Shown here piece after piece: positions 18,517 through 28,457 of a stretch of 64,000 bases of DNA; the first letter of the stretch is position 1; every line of letters starts with the position of its first letter. Where the stretch lies: positions 1,302,001 through 1,366,000 of the forward strand of contig NC_014165.1 in the NCBI RefSeq assembly GCF_000092645.1, given 5' to 3'. The stretch is from Thermobispora bispora DSM 43833 (GTDB lineage Bacteria > Actinomycetota > Actinomycetes > Streptosporangiales > Streptosporangiaceae). The notes under the pieces were generated by a model. It was not told the DNA's origin. It did not search any database and saw only the letters and a list, made by a program, of their open reading frames with translations. Made by a program: the position numbers and the translations under genes.

Positions 18517-18861
18517 GTGACCGATTGCCTGTTCTGCAAGATTGTGGCCAGGGAACTCCCCGCGGACATCGTTCTCGAGGCGGGGCGGGCGCTCGCGTTC
18601 CGTGACATCAACCCTCAGGCCCCGACGCACGTCCTCGTGGTCCCGAAGGCGCACTACGAGAACGCCGCGGCGCTGGCGGCCGCCGACGACGGGCTCGCCG
18701 ACGACGTGCTGAAGACGTGCCACGCCGTGGCCGTCAAGGAGGGCATCGCGGAGAGCGGTTACCGGATCGTGTTCAACACCGGGCCGCAGGCAGGGCAGAC
18801 TGTGTTCCACGTTCATGCCCATGTTCTCGGGGGCAGGGCGCTGAACTGGCCGCCGGGCTGA
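18517..18861 (+). CDS. HIT-family nucleotide-binding hydrolase (HINT type)
   Basis: A 114-residue histidine-triad protein. The catalytic motif HVHAHVLGG places the triad histidines at 98, 100 and 102. The N-terminal CLFCKI has the two cysteines typical of HINT proteins. The family hydrolyses adenosine 5'-phosphoramidates and related nucleotides. It is followed 60 bases later by phoH on the same strand, a conserved neighbour. Confidence 0.93.
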   Translation: MTDCLFCKIVARELPADIVLEAGRALAFRDINPQAPTHVLVVPKAHYENAAALAAADDGLADDVLKTCHAVAVKEGIAESGYRIVFNTGPQAGQTVFHVHAHVLGGRALNWPPG

Positions 18862-18920
18862 GCCGCTGGCTAGCATGACGATGAGAGGTTAGGGAGGCGA
18901 AGAGGCCGATACGGCCGCCC

Positions 18921-19943
18921 ATGTCCGAGTCACCACAGCGATCCCGTACGACCAAGGCCAAGGTGGTCATCCCCGAGGGGCGGTCGATGGTCAGCCTCCT
19001 CGGTTCGGGCGACGAGCTGCTGCGGGTCATCGAAGACGCATTCCGCGCCGACATCCACGTCCGCGGCAATGAGATCACGATCACGGGCAGCCCGGAGGAG
19101 AGCGGTCTCGTCGTCCGGCTCTTCGAGGAGCTGGTCGAGCTGATCGACTCGGGGACCGAGCTCACCCCGGACTCGGTAGAGCGCAGCATCGCGATGCTGC
19201 GGGCGGCCACGGAACGGCCGGTCGACGTTCTCTCGCTCGACATCCTGTCCGCCCGTGGCCGGACCATCCGCCCGAAGACGCTCAATCAGAAGCGGTACGT
19301 CGACGCGATCGACAAGTACACGATCGTCTTCGCCATCGGCCCGGCGGGGACCGGGAAGACCTACCTTGCGATGGCCAAGGCCGTGAAGGCCCTGCAGAGC
19401 AAGCAGGTCACCCGGATCATCCTGACCCGTCCCGCGGTCGAGGCCGGTGAGCGGCTCGGGTTCCTGCCGGGCACGCTGTACGAGAAGATCGATCCCTACC
19501 TGCGGCCGCTGTACGACGCCTTGCACGACATGATCGACCCTGAGTCGATCCCGCGGCTTATCAACCAGGGCACGATCGAGGTCGCGCCCCTGGCGTACAT
19601 GCGCGGCCGGACCCTGAACGACGCCTTCATCATCCTCGACGAGGCGCAGAACACCTCGCCCGAGCAGATGAAGATGTTCCTCACCCGGCTGGGCTTCAAC
19701 TCGAAGATCGTCGTCACCGGCGACGTGACGCAGATCGATCTTCCACCCGGTCACGAGAGCGGGCTGAGGGTCGTCCAGGACATCCTGGACGGCATCGACG
19801 ACATCTACTTCTGCAGGCTGACCAGTGCCGACGTGGTACGGCACCGGCTGGTGACGGACATCGTCAACGCGTACAACCGATACGACCAGGCGATGGCCTC
19901 CGGGCCGCGCGCCATGGTCAAACGGCCCAAGGGGAGACGATGA
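18921..19943 (+). CDS. phoH: PhoH-like ATPase
   Basis: A 340-residue PhoH/YbeZ-type ATPase. Walker [12 protein letters not shown] is near 140-150 and Walker [10 protein letters not shown] near 236-244. The N-terminal part ([16 protein letters not shown]) is the KH-like domain of this family. It is normally adjacent to ybeY, as here (37 bases downstream), and is thought to help RNA maturation or turnover with YbeY. Confidence 0.94.
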   Translation: MSESPQRSRTTKAKVVIPEGRSMVSLLGSGDELLRVIEDAFRADIHVRGNEITITGSPEESGLVVRLFEELVELIDSGTELTPDSVERSIAMLRAATERPVDVLSLDILSARGRTIRPKTLNQKRYVDAIDKYTIVFAIGPAGTGKTYLAMAKAVKALQSKQVTRIILTRPAVEAGERLGFLPGTLYEKIDPYLRPLYDALHDMIDPESIPRLINQGTIEVAPLAYMRGRTLNDAFIILDEAQNTSPEQMKMFLTRLGFNSKIVVTGDVTQIDLPPGHESGLRVVQDILDGIDDIYFCRLTSADVVRHRLVTDIVNAYNRYDQAMASGPRAMVKRPKGRR

Positions 19944-19980
19944 CCGGGCGTCCGCGCCGGGGCCGTCGTGAGGAGACCTC

Positions 19981-20451
19981 GTGAGCATCGAGCTGGCCAA
20001 CGAATCCGGGGTGGAGATCGACGAATCCGCCCTCGTCGACCTCGCCGAGCACGTCCTGCACCGGATGGGGATCAATCCGCTCGCCGAGCTGTCGATCCTC
20101 GTGGTCGACGAGGCGGCCATGGCCGAGCTGCACGAGCGGTGGATGGGCGAACCCGGGCCGACCGACGTGCTCGCCTTCCCCATGGACGAGCTGCGGCCGC
20201 ACTCCACCCGGGACGAGGAGCACCCGCCGAACCCGGCGCTCCTCGGCGACGTCGTCCTCTGCCCGCAGGTGGCGGCGAAGCAGGCGGCCGAGGCCGGGCA
20301 CGGGGCGCAGGAGGAGCTCGAGCTGCTGTGCACCCACGGAATCCTGCACCTGCTCGGGTATGACCATGCCGAGCCCGAGGAGCACGCGGAGATGTTCGGG
20401 CTCCAGGAGGAGCTGCTGAACTCATGGCGGGAGGTGCGCCGCAAGCCGTGA
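19981..20451 (+). CDS. ybeY: endoribonuclease YbeY (rRNA maturation)
   Basis: A 156-residue zinc-dependent RNase for 16S rRNA 3'-end processing and ribosome quality control. The metal motif [11 protein letters not shown] near 119-129 is complete. GTG 19981 is preceded by GAGGAG at eight bases. The TGA overlaps the likely GTG start of the next gene. Confidence 0.95.
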   Translation: MSIELANESGVEIDESALVDLAEHVLHRMGINPLAELSILVVDEAAMAELHERWMGEPGPTDVLAFPMDELRPHSTRDEEHPPNPALLGDVVLCPQVAAKQAAEAGHGAQEELELLCTHGILHLLGYDHAEPEEHAEMFGLQEELLNSWREVRRKP

Positions 20452-21782
20452 TCAGCGGCTGGCTGCTGTCCGCCGTCGCCCTGATCATGGTGGCCGGCCT
20501 GCTCGCGAGCGCCGAGACGGCGCTCGCCAGGATCTCGCGCGTCCGGGCCGAGGAGTTCGTCAAGGCGCGGCGGCGCGGCGCCCGGCGGCTGCAGGCGATC
20601 GTCGCCGAACCGCCCCGCTACCTCAACCTGCTCATGCTCCTCAGGCTGAGCTGTGAGCTGGTCGCCACCGTCATCGCCACCCTGCTCTTCATCGACTGGC
20701 TCGGCGACCGGGGGCTCGCCTACGCGGCCGCGGCCGCCGTGATGATCCTGGTGAGCTACGTGATCGTCGGTGTCTGCCCGCGCACGCTCGGCCGCCAGCA
20801 CGCCGAGCCGATCGCGCTCGCCAGCGCCCCGATCGTGTACGGGCTCACCCGCATCTTCGGCCCGCTGCCCACCCTGCTGATCCTGCTCGGCAACGCGCTC
20901 ACCCCGGGCAAGGGGTTCCGGGAGGGGCCGTTCACCTCCGAGGCGGAGCTGCGCGACCTGGTCGACCTGGCGGAGAAGGGCCGGGTGATCGAGCCCGGCG
21001 AGCGGGAGATGATCCACTCGGTCTTCGAGCTGGGGGACACGCTGGTCCGCGAGGTCATGGTGCCGCGCACCGACATGGTGTTCATCGAGCGCGGCAAGAC
21101 CCTGAGCCAGGCGCTGTCGCTCGCGCTGCGCAGCGGGTTCTCCCGCATCCCGGTGGTCGGCGAGAACGAGGACGACGTCATCGGGATCGCCTACCTCAAG
21201 GACATCGTCCGCGCCATCCAGGAGACCGGCGACTCGTCGGCGAAGGTCGAGAAGCACATGCGGCCGGCCACGTACGTGCCGGAGAGCAAGCTGATCGACG
21301 AGCTGCTCCGCGAGATGCAGGCGCGGCAGATCCACCTCGCCATCGTGATCGACGAGTACGGCGGGACCGCCGGCCTCGTCACCATCGAGGACATCCTCGA
21401 GGAGATCGTCGGGGAGATCGCCGACGAGTACGACCAGGAGGCGCCCCGGGTGGAGTGGCTCGAGGAGGGGGTGGCCCGGGTCACCGCGCGCCTCTCCGTG
21501 GACGAGCTCGCCGAGCTGTTCGACACGGAGATCGACATCGAGGGCGTGGACACGGTCGGCGGCCTCCTCGCGCACGCCCTCGGCCGGGTGCCGATCGCCG
21601 GCTCCGAGGCGGTGGTGGACGGGCTGCGCCTCACCGCGGAGACGCTCGCCGGCCGGCGGAACCGCATCGGCACGGTGGTGGTCCGCCGGGTCGAGCCGAC
21701 GGGCGAGGACGGCGAGAAGGTCGCGACCGCGGCCGGCGACCGCGAGCAGCGCTCCGGCGCCCACCCCGATCGGTCCGCCTGA
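20448..21782 (+). CDS. CNNM/CorC-type membrane protein with CBS domains
   Basis: About 444 residues. The N-terminal DUF21 membrane domain has helices near 1-25, 60-85, 90-115 and 120-140. A CBS pair follows ([17 protein letters not shown], then [16 protein letters not shown] with [20 protein letters not shown]). The C-terminal CorC_HlyC domain is about 340-425. The family is linked to magnesium/cobalt efflux or homeostasis. I prefer GTG 20448, which overlaps the ybeY stop (GTGA) and has GGGAGGTG 12 bases upstream; ATG 20424 is the alternative. It is part of the phoH-ybeY-era cluster. Confidence 0.92.
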   Translation: MISGWLLSAVALIMVAGLLASAETALARISRVRAEEFVKARRRGARRLQAIVAEPPRYLNLLMLLRLSCELVATVIATLLFIDWLGDRGLAYAAAAAVMILVSYVIVGVCPRTLGRQHAEPIALASAPIVYGLTRIFGPLPTLLILLGNALTPGKGFREGPFTSEAELRDLVDLAEKGRVIEPGEREMIHSVFELGDTLVREVMVPRTDMVFIERGKTLSQALSLALRSGFSRIPVVGENEDDVIGIAYLKDIVRAIQETGDSSAKVEKHMRPATYVPESKLIDELLREMQARQIHLAIVIDEYGGTAGLVTIEDILEEIVGEIADEYDQEAPRVEWLEEGVARVTARLSVDELAELFDTEIDIEGVDTVGGLLAHALGRVPIAGSEAVVDGLRLTAETLAGRRNRIGTVVVRRVEPTGEDGEKVATAAGDREQRSGAHPDRSA

Positions 21783-21843
21783 GGACGCGGCGCCGCCGGG
21801 CCGAGGCCGGTCGGATCGGGGACGGGCCGCGGCCGGGCGCGGT

Positions 21844-21894
21844 GGCACCGGGCCGGATGCGGGCGCGGAGGCACCGGGCCGGATGCGGGCGCGG
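21844..21894. repeat. 25-bp perfect direct repeat, period 26
   Basis: Two exact 25-bp copies (21844-21868 and 21870-21894), containing GGCACCGGGCCGGATG, lie after the CorC-type gene. The stretch 21783-22051 otherwise holds no gene. Confidence 0.8.
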
Positions 21895-22051
21895 CGAACC
21901 CTGCGGCATCGGTCACGGATCCGCATGCTCCCGTGGCGGAAGCGCAGGGAGATCGCGGGGATACGCAACGTGATTATCCGGGGCCGGTAACGGGAAGACA
22001 GATCCACGGTGGCATGGCCGCCGAACGAGCCCACGGACACCGGAGAAGGAC

Positions 22052-22708
22052 ATGCGGATCCTCCCGGCCACCGCCCTGATCGGGGTGCTCCTGATCGCCA
22101 CGGCCTCCAGCGGCCTCGAGGCGCCGCCGCCCACGTACGCGTCCACCCGGCGACCGCCGCCGGCCGGGGTGCTGAGCTCTCTCCGCGCGCTGCCGGACGC
22201 CTTCTGGCCCCGGCTGCGCCCGGCCTGGCGGCCGCCGTTCCGGCCGAGCAGCCGGGACTGCCGGGCGCTCTTCGACGCGGCGGCGGGGAGGTTCCCCCGC
22301 GACGGCCGCCTCGACGTGGCCGCCGGCACCTTCGACGGCGTCCACGTGGGGCAGTTTGCGGCCGTGGGGCTCGCCGAGTACCCCGGAGGGCTGGCCCGCC
22401 ACCGCTTCGGCGAGCTGCGCGCGGCCCTGGCGGGCTGCACCCGGGCCGATGGCGGCACCCCGGCGGCCGCCGACCTGCTCACCGCCGCGGAACCGCCGGT
22501 CGAGGTGCCCGCCGGGGCCGGGGAGGCGGCCGCCCGCGTGCTGACCGGCCGGGTCGGTGGTTACCCGTACGAGATGCACGTGGTGGTGGCCGGGACCGGG
22601 GGTACGGTGCTGGCGCTCGTGCACGGCGGGATCGCCCCGCCGGACATGTCCGGCACGGTGGAGCTGACCAGATCGCTCCTCCGGGAAGTCGGTAACCTTG
22701 AGCCGTGA
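22052..22708 (+). CDS. hypothetical exported protein
   Basis: A 218-residue protein I do not recognise. It begins with a hydrophobic signal-like segment (MRILPATALIGVLLIATASS) followed by a Pro-rich stretch and a soluble domain with two cysteines (near 71 and 130) that could form a disulfide. GGAGAAGGACATG gives a clear ribosome binding site. Its 3' end overlaps the next gene's start by four bases in another frame. Export is inferred from the N-terminus only. Confidence 0.7.
   Translation: MRILPATALIGVLLIATASSGLEAPPPTYASTRRPPPAGVLSSLRALPDAFWPRLRPAWRPPFRPSSRDCRALFDAAAGRFPRDGRLDVAAGTFDGVHVGQFAAVGLAEYPGGLARHRFGELRAALAGCTRADGGTPAAADLLTAAEPPVEVPAGAGEAAARVLTGRVGGYPYEMHVVVAGTGGTVLALVHGGIAPPDMSGTVELTRSLLREVGNLEP
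22693..22698 (+). promoter_or_regulatory. putative -10 hexamer of the cytidine-deaminase-like gene
   Basis: TAACCT lies six bases before GTG 22705, inside the end of the upstream gene. This suggests an internal leaderless promoter for the cdd-like/era pair. Confidence 0.45.
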
Positions 22709-23040
22709 CCGAAACGCTCGACCCCGAGGATCAGAAGATCGTCACGCTGGCGCGGGCCGCCCGCGCGCGCAACGGGGCCCCCGAGGGCGCCGCCGTACGC
22801 GATGAGATCGGCCGCACGTACGCGGCGACCGGGGTGCGGTTGCCCTCGCTCACGCTGACCGCGGTGCAGGTCGCGGTCGCCATGGCGGTGTCGAGCGGAG
22901 CGAGCCGGCTGGAGGCGGCCGCGCTCGTCACCGAGGCCGACCGCCCGGCCGAGGAGGACCTCGCCGTGCTCGCGGACATGGGCGGTGCCCCGCTGTTCCT
23001 GGCGGGCCCGGACGGCAGCGTGAAAGGCCGGTGCGCCTGA
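22705..23040 (+). CDS. cytidine deaminase-like protein lacking the catalytic motif
   Basis: A 111-residue protein that aligns by pattern with cytidine deaminases: AAVRDEIGRTYAATGV, then LTLTAVQVAVAMAVSSGA, where active enzymes have the NAE/CAE helix. The zinc-binding C/H-A-E and PCXXC motifs are missing and the only cysteine is the penultimate residue. It therefore cannot use the usual chemistry. Its position directly before era is the conserved place of this gene in actinobacteria, so it is probably a maintained non-catalytic relative rather than a pseudogene. Confidence 0.75.
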   Translation: MTETLDPEDQKIVTLARAARARNGAPEGAAVRDEIGRTYAATGVRLPSLTLTAVQVAVAMAVSSGASRLEAAALVTEADRPAEEDLAVLADMGGAPLFLAGPDGSVKGRCA

Positions 23041-23071
23041 CGTGAGCCGAGAGGGTGCGCCTGACGTGAGC
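23030..23071. repeat. 18-bp direct repeat duplicating the era start region
   Basis: GGTGCGCCTGACGTGAGC occurs at 23030-23047 and 23054-23071, period 24. It covers the stop of the upstream gene and both candidate GTG starts of era. Because 24 is divisible by three, the duplication adds eight in-frame residues to Era. Confidence 0.85.
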
Positions 23072-23977
23072 GAGAAGACCGAGTTCCGCGCCGGGTTCGC
23101 GTGCTTCGTCGGCAGGCCGAACGTCGGGAAGTCGACGCTGATGAACGCCTTGGTCGGCACCAAGGTGGCGATCACCTCGTCGAAGCCGCAGACGACCAGG
23201 CGCGCCATCCGGGGGATCGTGCACCGGCCCGATGCGCAGCTCATCATCGTCGACACCCCCGGCTTCCACCGCCCGCGCACCCTGCTCGGCGAGCGGCTGG
23301 ACAGCCTCGTGCTGTCCACCCTCTCCGAGGTCGACGTGATCGGGTTCTGCATCCCGGCGAACGAGCCGATCGGCAAGGGCGACCGGTTCATCACCGAGAA
23401 GCTCAAGGCGGTCAAGGAGACCCCGGTCGTCGCGATCGTCACCAAGTGCGACGTGGCGTCGCGGGAGCAGATCGTCAAGCAGCTCGTCGCGGTCGAGCAG
23501 CTCGTCGACTTCGCCGAGGAGATCGTCCCGGTGTCGGCGGTGAGCGGTGAGCGGCTCGACGTGCTCACCGACCTGCTCGTCGCCCGGCTGCCCGTCTCCC
23601 CGCCGCTGTACCCCGAGGGCGAGCTGACCGACGAGCCGGAGCAGGTGCTGGTCGCCGAGCTGATCCGGGAGGCGGCGCTCGAGGGGGTGCGGGACGAGCT
23701 GCCGCACTCGATCGCGGTGGTGGTCGAGGAGATGAAGCCGCGGGAGGACCGCGACGATCTCCTCGAGATCTACGCCGACATCTACGTGGAACGGCCGTCG
23801 CAGAAGGCGATCGTGATCGGCCCGGGCGGGGCGCGGCTCAAGGAGGTCGGCATCCGCGCCCGGCGGCAGATCGAGGCGCTGCTCGGCACCCACGTCTACC
23901 TGAGCCTCCACGTGCGGGTCGCCCGGGAGTGGCAGCGCGACCCCAAGATGCTGCGCCGGCTCGGCTTCTACGACTGA
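23042..23977 (+). CDS. era: GTPase Era
   Basis: Ribosome-assembly GTPase, 311 residues from GTG 23042 or 303 from GTG 23066. G1 GRPNVGKST, G3 DTPGFH and G4 TKCD are present, plus a C-terminal KH RNA-binding domain with IVIGPGGARLKEVGIRAR. The two GTG starts come from an 18-bp direct repeat; the second gives the more usual N-terminus. Last gene of the phoH-ybeY-corC-cdd-era cluster. Confidence 0.96.
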   Translation: MSREGAPDVSEKTEFRAGFACFVGRPNVGKSTLMNALVGTKVAITSSKPQTTRRAIRGIVHRPDAQLIIVDTPGFHRPRTLLGERLDSLVLSTLSEVDVIGFCIPANEPIGKGDRFITEKLKAVKETPVVAIVTKCDVASREQIVKQLVAVEQLVDFAEEIVPVSAVSGERLDVLTDLLVARLPVSPPLYPEGELTDEPEQVLVAELIREAALEGVRDELPHSIAVVVEEMKPREDRDDLLEIYADIYVERPSQKAIVIGPGGARLKEVGIRARRQIEALLGTHVYLSLHVRVAREWQRDPKMLRRLGFYD

Positions 23978-24116
23978 TCCGGCCGGCGCGCGAGGGTACG
24001 GCCGTGCGGGTCCCCGGGCGCGGGGGACGCCGGTCGCCGGGCGCGGAGGTCACGGGCGCCGGCGGGCGGGACCACCGGCCGCGCGGCCTTGACCCGCGGC
24101 GCGGCGAGCGGGTGCG

Positions 24117-24356
24117 TCACTCCTCGAAGTCCTCGCTGACCGGGCGGGGCAGGGCGAGATCCGGATCCTCGCCGGCATCGCGGAGCGCGCGGCGTTGCCG
24201 CAGCAGATCCCAGCACCGGTCGAGCTCCGCCTCCAGGAACCGGATCCGCTCGTGCTCCTCCCGCCTGGTCAGCTCGCCGGCCGCGAGGCGCTCCCGGAGC
24301 AGGCGCTCCTCGGCCACCAGATCTTTTATCTGTCCGAGGATCTCGCTATCCTTCAT
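24117..24356 (-). CDS. DUF2630 family protein
   Basis: A 79-residue acidic helical protein, MKDSEILGQIKDLVAEERLL, with the family signature LEAELDRCWDLLRQRRA near 45-61. Probably a two-helix coiled coil. Function unknown. The ATG at 24356 lies six bases after a minus-strand TACGGT hexamer, suggesting a leaderless mRNA. The frame is open upstream to 24491, but that part overlaps the leuA control region. Confidence 0.88.
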   Translation of the reverse strand: MKDSEILGQIKDLVAEERLLRERLAAGELTRREEHERIRFLEAELDRCWDLLRQRRALRDAGEDPDLALPRPVSEDFEE

Positions 24357-24435
24357 GCATCGACCGTACTTCCCTTCCCGGTGCCGTACCGGGCCGGGTG
24401 GGGGAAGCCGGCGCACACCGCATCGCCGCCCATCT

Positions 24436-24482
24436 CGATATTCGGGCATCGGCGATATTCGGCTTTCGTCTTCTGCTAACGT
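24436..24482 (+). promoter_or_regulatory. leuA promoter region with direct repeats
   Basis: CGATATTCGG occurs at 24436-24445 and 24453-24462 (period 17), ahead of a -10-like TAACGT (24477-24482). The hexamer ends seven bases before the leader-peptide ATG. The repeats could bind a regulator. Confidence 0.5.
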
Positions 24483-24489
24483 GATTGAC

Positions 24490-24515
24490 ATGCTGCGCGG
24501 GCTCCTGCTTAGCCG

Positions 24516-24534
<19 letters not shown>
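24490..24534 (+). CDS. leuL: leuA leader peptide
   Basis: A 14-residue reading frame, MLRGLLLSRRGEGR, with leucine codons CTG, CTC, CTG, CTT among its first seven codons. It sits 145 bases before leuA and runs into a strong hairpin. This is the architecture of ribosome-mediated attenuation: low charged tRNA-Leu stalls the ribosome and changes the RNA fold. Similar leaders are known before leuA in streptomycetes. The -10 hexamer seven bases upstream suggests that the leader is the first codon of the mRNA. Confidence 0.75.
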
Positions 24535-26409
<1,875 letters not shown>

Positions 26410-26430
26410 CCGCGGGCCTGACGGACGTGT

Positions 26431-26473
26431 GATCCGGCGGGGCCGGGGCATCCCGGTCCCGCCGGATCGTTTT
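26431..26473 (+). terminator. intrinsic terminator of leuA
   Basis: GATCCGGCGGG (26431-26441) pairs perfectly with CCCGCCGGATC (26458-26468) and is followed by GTTTT. It lies 22 bases after the leuA stop. Confidence 0.85.
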
Positions 26474-26534
26474 CCCGGCCGGTACGGCTTCCGGCCGCGC
26501 GTCGCCGGCTCTGCCGGATGGGCGATGAGCGGTC

Positions 26535-27371
26535 TTATCCGGACCGGGATTCCGGGCCCGTGGCACCGCTGGACGCCGGCCCGCGACTCCGGCCGCCCCG
26601 GCGTCCGCGGCTCGGGCGTTCGGCCGGCGCCTCGTACGGCTCGCCGGGCGGGACGCGCCCATGCGCGCCCGGCTGCGCGGGGAGGCCGATCAGCCGGGCG
26701 AGGCAGGCCATGGTGTGCTCGAAGAACTCGTCCCGGCGCTCGATCACGTTGGTGAACTGGCCGAACAGCTCGAAGCTGACCATGCCGAACAGGTCCGTCC
26801 AGGCGATGCCGGCGCGGGCGACCACGTCGTCGGGCACGCCGGGCATGAACGACCGGACCCGGTCGAAGTCCGCCGACAGCGTCGCGGGTGGCTCCGGGAG
26901 GGTGGGCGGCGGGGAGAGCCGCCCCGCGGCGTGGGCGTCCGCGACGATCCGGCCGAAGACCCGCAGGCTCCGCGAGGCCGGCTCGATCGTGTCCCCGGGC
27001 GCGCGGTACCCCGGCACCGGTGAGCCGTACAGCAGCGCGTACTCGTGCGGATGCGCGAGCGCCCACTCCCGTACGGCACGGCAGACCCTGAGCCAGCGCC
27101 CCGTGAAGTCGTCACGCGGGAGGGCCGCCTCGGCCAGCTCCACGGCCTCACCGATCGCGTCGTAGCCGTCGATGATCAGCGCGGTGAGCAGGTCGTCGCG
27201 GCTGGGGAAGTACCGGTAGATCGCCGAGGACACCATGCCCAGCTCACGGGCGACCGCGCGCAGGGAGAGCCCTGCCGCGCCATGGGTGGCGAGATGGCGG
27301 CGGGCCACGTCGATGATCTCGCGGATCAGTTCCTGCCGGACCCGCTCGCGTGCGGTACGGCCTGCGTTCAC
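26535..27371 (-). CDS. TetR-family transcriptional regulator
   Basis: A 278-residue regulator. The N-terminal HTH (LATHGAAGLSLRAVARELGMVSSAIYRYFPSRDDLL, about 27-62) is typical. The ligand-binding domain contains WALAHPHEYALLYGSPVPGY and AWTDLFGMVSFELFGQF, a pattern of the WHG subgroup. The C-terminal 45 residues are Arg/Gly/Pro-rich and disordered. The start is GTG at 27371. It faces the epimerase gene across four repeated AGAGCAYTG boxes, so it most likely represses both itself and that gene. Effector unknown. Confidence 0.9.
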   Translation of the reverse strand: MNAGRTARERVRQELIREIIDVARRHLATHGAAGLSLRAVARELGMVSSAIYRYFPSRDDLLTALIIDGYDAIGEAVELAEAALPRDDFTGRWLRVCRAVREWALAHPHEYALLYGSPVPGYRAPGDTIEPASRSLRVFGRIVADAHAAGRLSPPPTLPEPPATLSADFDRVRSFMPGVPDDVVARAGIAWTDLFGMVSFELFGQFTNVIERRDEFFEHTMACLARLIGLPAQPGAHGRVPPGEPYEAPAERPSRGRRGGRSRGPASSGATGPESRSG

Positions 27372-27385
27372 GGGTCCAGGCTAGC

Positions 27386-27467
27386 AGAGCACTGAACGCA
27401 AACGAGAGCACTGCTCTTGACGACACGTGCTCCAATAAGAGAGCATTGCTCTCGTTTTAGAGCATTG
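27386..27467. promoter_or_regulatory. four-box TetR operator array
   Basis: AGAGCAYTG occurs at 27386, 27405, 27440 and 27459, with steps of 19, 35 and 19 bases. The two inner copies are part of near-perfect palindromes, GAGAGCACTGCTCTT (27404-27418) and GAGAGCATTGCTCTC (27439-27453). A TTGACG hexamer (27417-27422) suggests a -35 element between them. The symmetrical array fills the gap between the divergent tetR and epimerase genes. Confidence 0.8.
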
Positions 27468-27484
27468 CACGGAAGGATGAGGAG

Positions 27485-28414
27485 ATGGGGGAGCACGTCA
27501 TCGTCGGAGCGGGCCAGGTCGGCGGCCTGCTCGCCGAGCTGCTCGCGGACCGTGGGCACGAGGTCGTGGTCGTGACCCGCTCGGGCTCCGGGCCCGACCG
27601 GCCCGGCGTGCGGCGGGTCGCCGCCGACGCGGCGGACGCCGCGGCCATGCGCCGGATCGCGGTCAAGGCCGATGCCCTCTACAACTGCGCCAACCCCGCC
27701 TACCACCGGTGGGCGCAGGACTGGCCGCCGATCGCCGCCGCGCTGCTCGCCGCGGCCGAGGACTCCGGCGCGGTGCTGGTCACGCTGAGCAACCTGTACG
27801 GCTACGGCCCGGTGGACGGCCCGATCACCGAGGACCTGCCCCTGGCCGCCACCGGGACCAAGGGGCGGGTGCGCGCCCGCATGTGGGAGGAGGCCCGGGC
27901 CGCGCACCTCGCGGGCCGGGTGCGGGTGACCGAGGTGCGCGCCTCGGACTTCTTCGGCCCGCACGCCTCCGACCGGTCGTACCTGGGGGCACGGTTCGTC
28001 GGCCCGCTGCTCGCCGGCCGGCCCGCGACCATCGTGAACGACCCGGACGTCCCGCACAGCTGGACCTACCTGCCCGACGTGGCCCGGGCCCTCGCCGCGG
28101 TCGCCGCCGACGAGCGGGCGTGGGGCGGGGCGTGGCATGTGCCGTCCAACCCGCCGATCACCACCCGCGAGTTCGCCGAGCGGCTCTGCGTACTCGCCGG
28201 CGCCCCCGCGCCCCGCCTGAGGCGCATCCCCGGCTGGGCGGTCAAGGCGGCCGGCCTGTTCGTGCCGTTCCTGCGGGAGCTGGAGGAGATCCGCTACCAG
28301 TTCGACCGGCCGTTCGTGCTCGACGCGTCGGCCACCGAGGCGGCCCTGGGCCTCGCCCCCACCCCCCTCGACGACGCGTTGCGGGAGACCATCGCCTGGT
28401 GGCGGGGGCGCTGA
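27485..28414 (+). CDS. NAD(P)-dependent epimerase/dehydratase-like protein
   Basis: A 309-residue Rossmann-fold protein of the atypical/extended SDR type. The N-terminal nucleotide motif is HVIVGAGQVGGLLAELL, that is GAGXVG rather than the usual GXXGXXG of extended SDRs. SNLYGYG near 100-106 holds the likely active tyrosine. A C-terminal substrate region follows. GGAAGGATGAGGAG precedes the ATG. It is divergent from tetR and convergent with rocD. Substrate unknown; similar TetR-linked SDRs are common and poorly studied. Confidence 0.82.
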   Translation: MGEHVIVGAGQVGGLLAELLADRGHEVVVVTRSGSGPDRPGVRRVAADAADAAAMRRIAVKADALYNCANPAYHRWAQDWPPIAAALLAAAEDSGAVLVTLSNLYGYGPVDGPITEDLPLAATGTKGRVRARMWEEARAAHLAGRVRVTEVRASDFFGPHASDRSYLGARFVGPLLAGRPATIVNDPDVPHSWTYLPDVARALAAVAADERAWGGAWHVPSNPPITTREFAERLCVLAGAPAPRLRRIPGWAVKAAGLFVPFLRELEEIRYQFDRPFVLDASATEAALGLAPTPLDDALRETIAWWRGR

Positions 28415-28457
28415 CCCGGGCCGCCCGCGACACGGTGCGGGCCGGCAAGCGGGCCGG

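Noticed and set aside
18930-22040. Open frame of 1036 codons on the minus strand opposite phoH, ybeY and the CorC-type gene
   Set aside because: It is the antisense shadow of three well-supported genes. High GC content removes stop codons; the translation is a mix of Arg, Gly and Asp without motifs.
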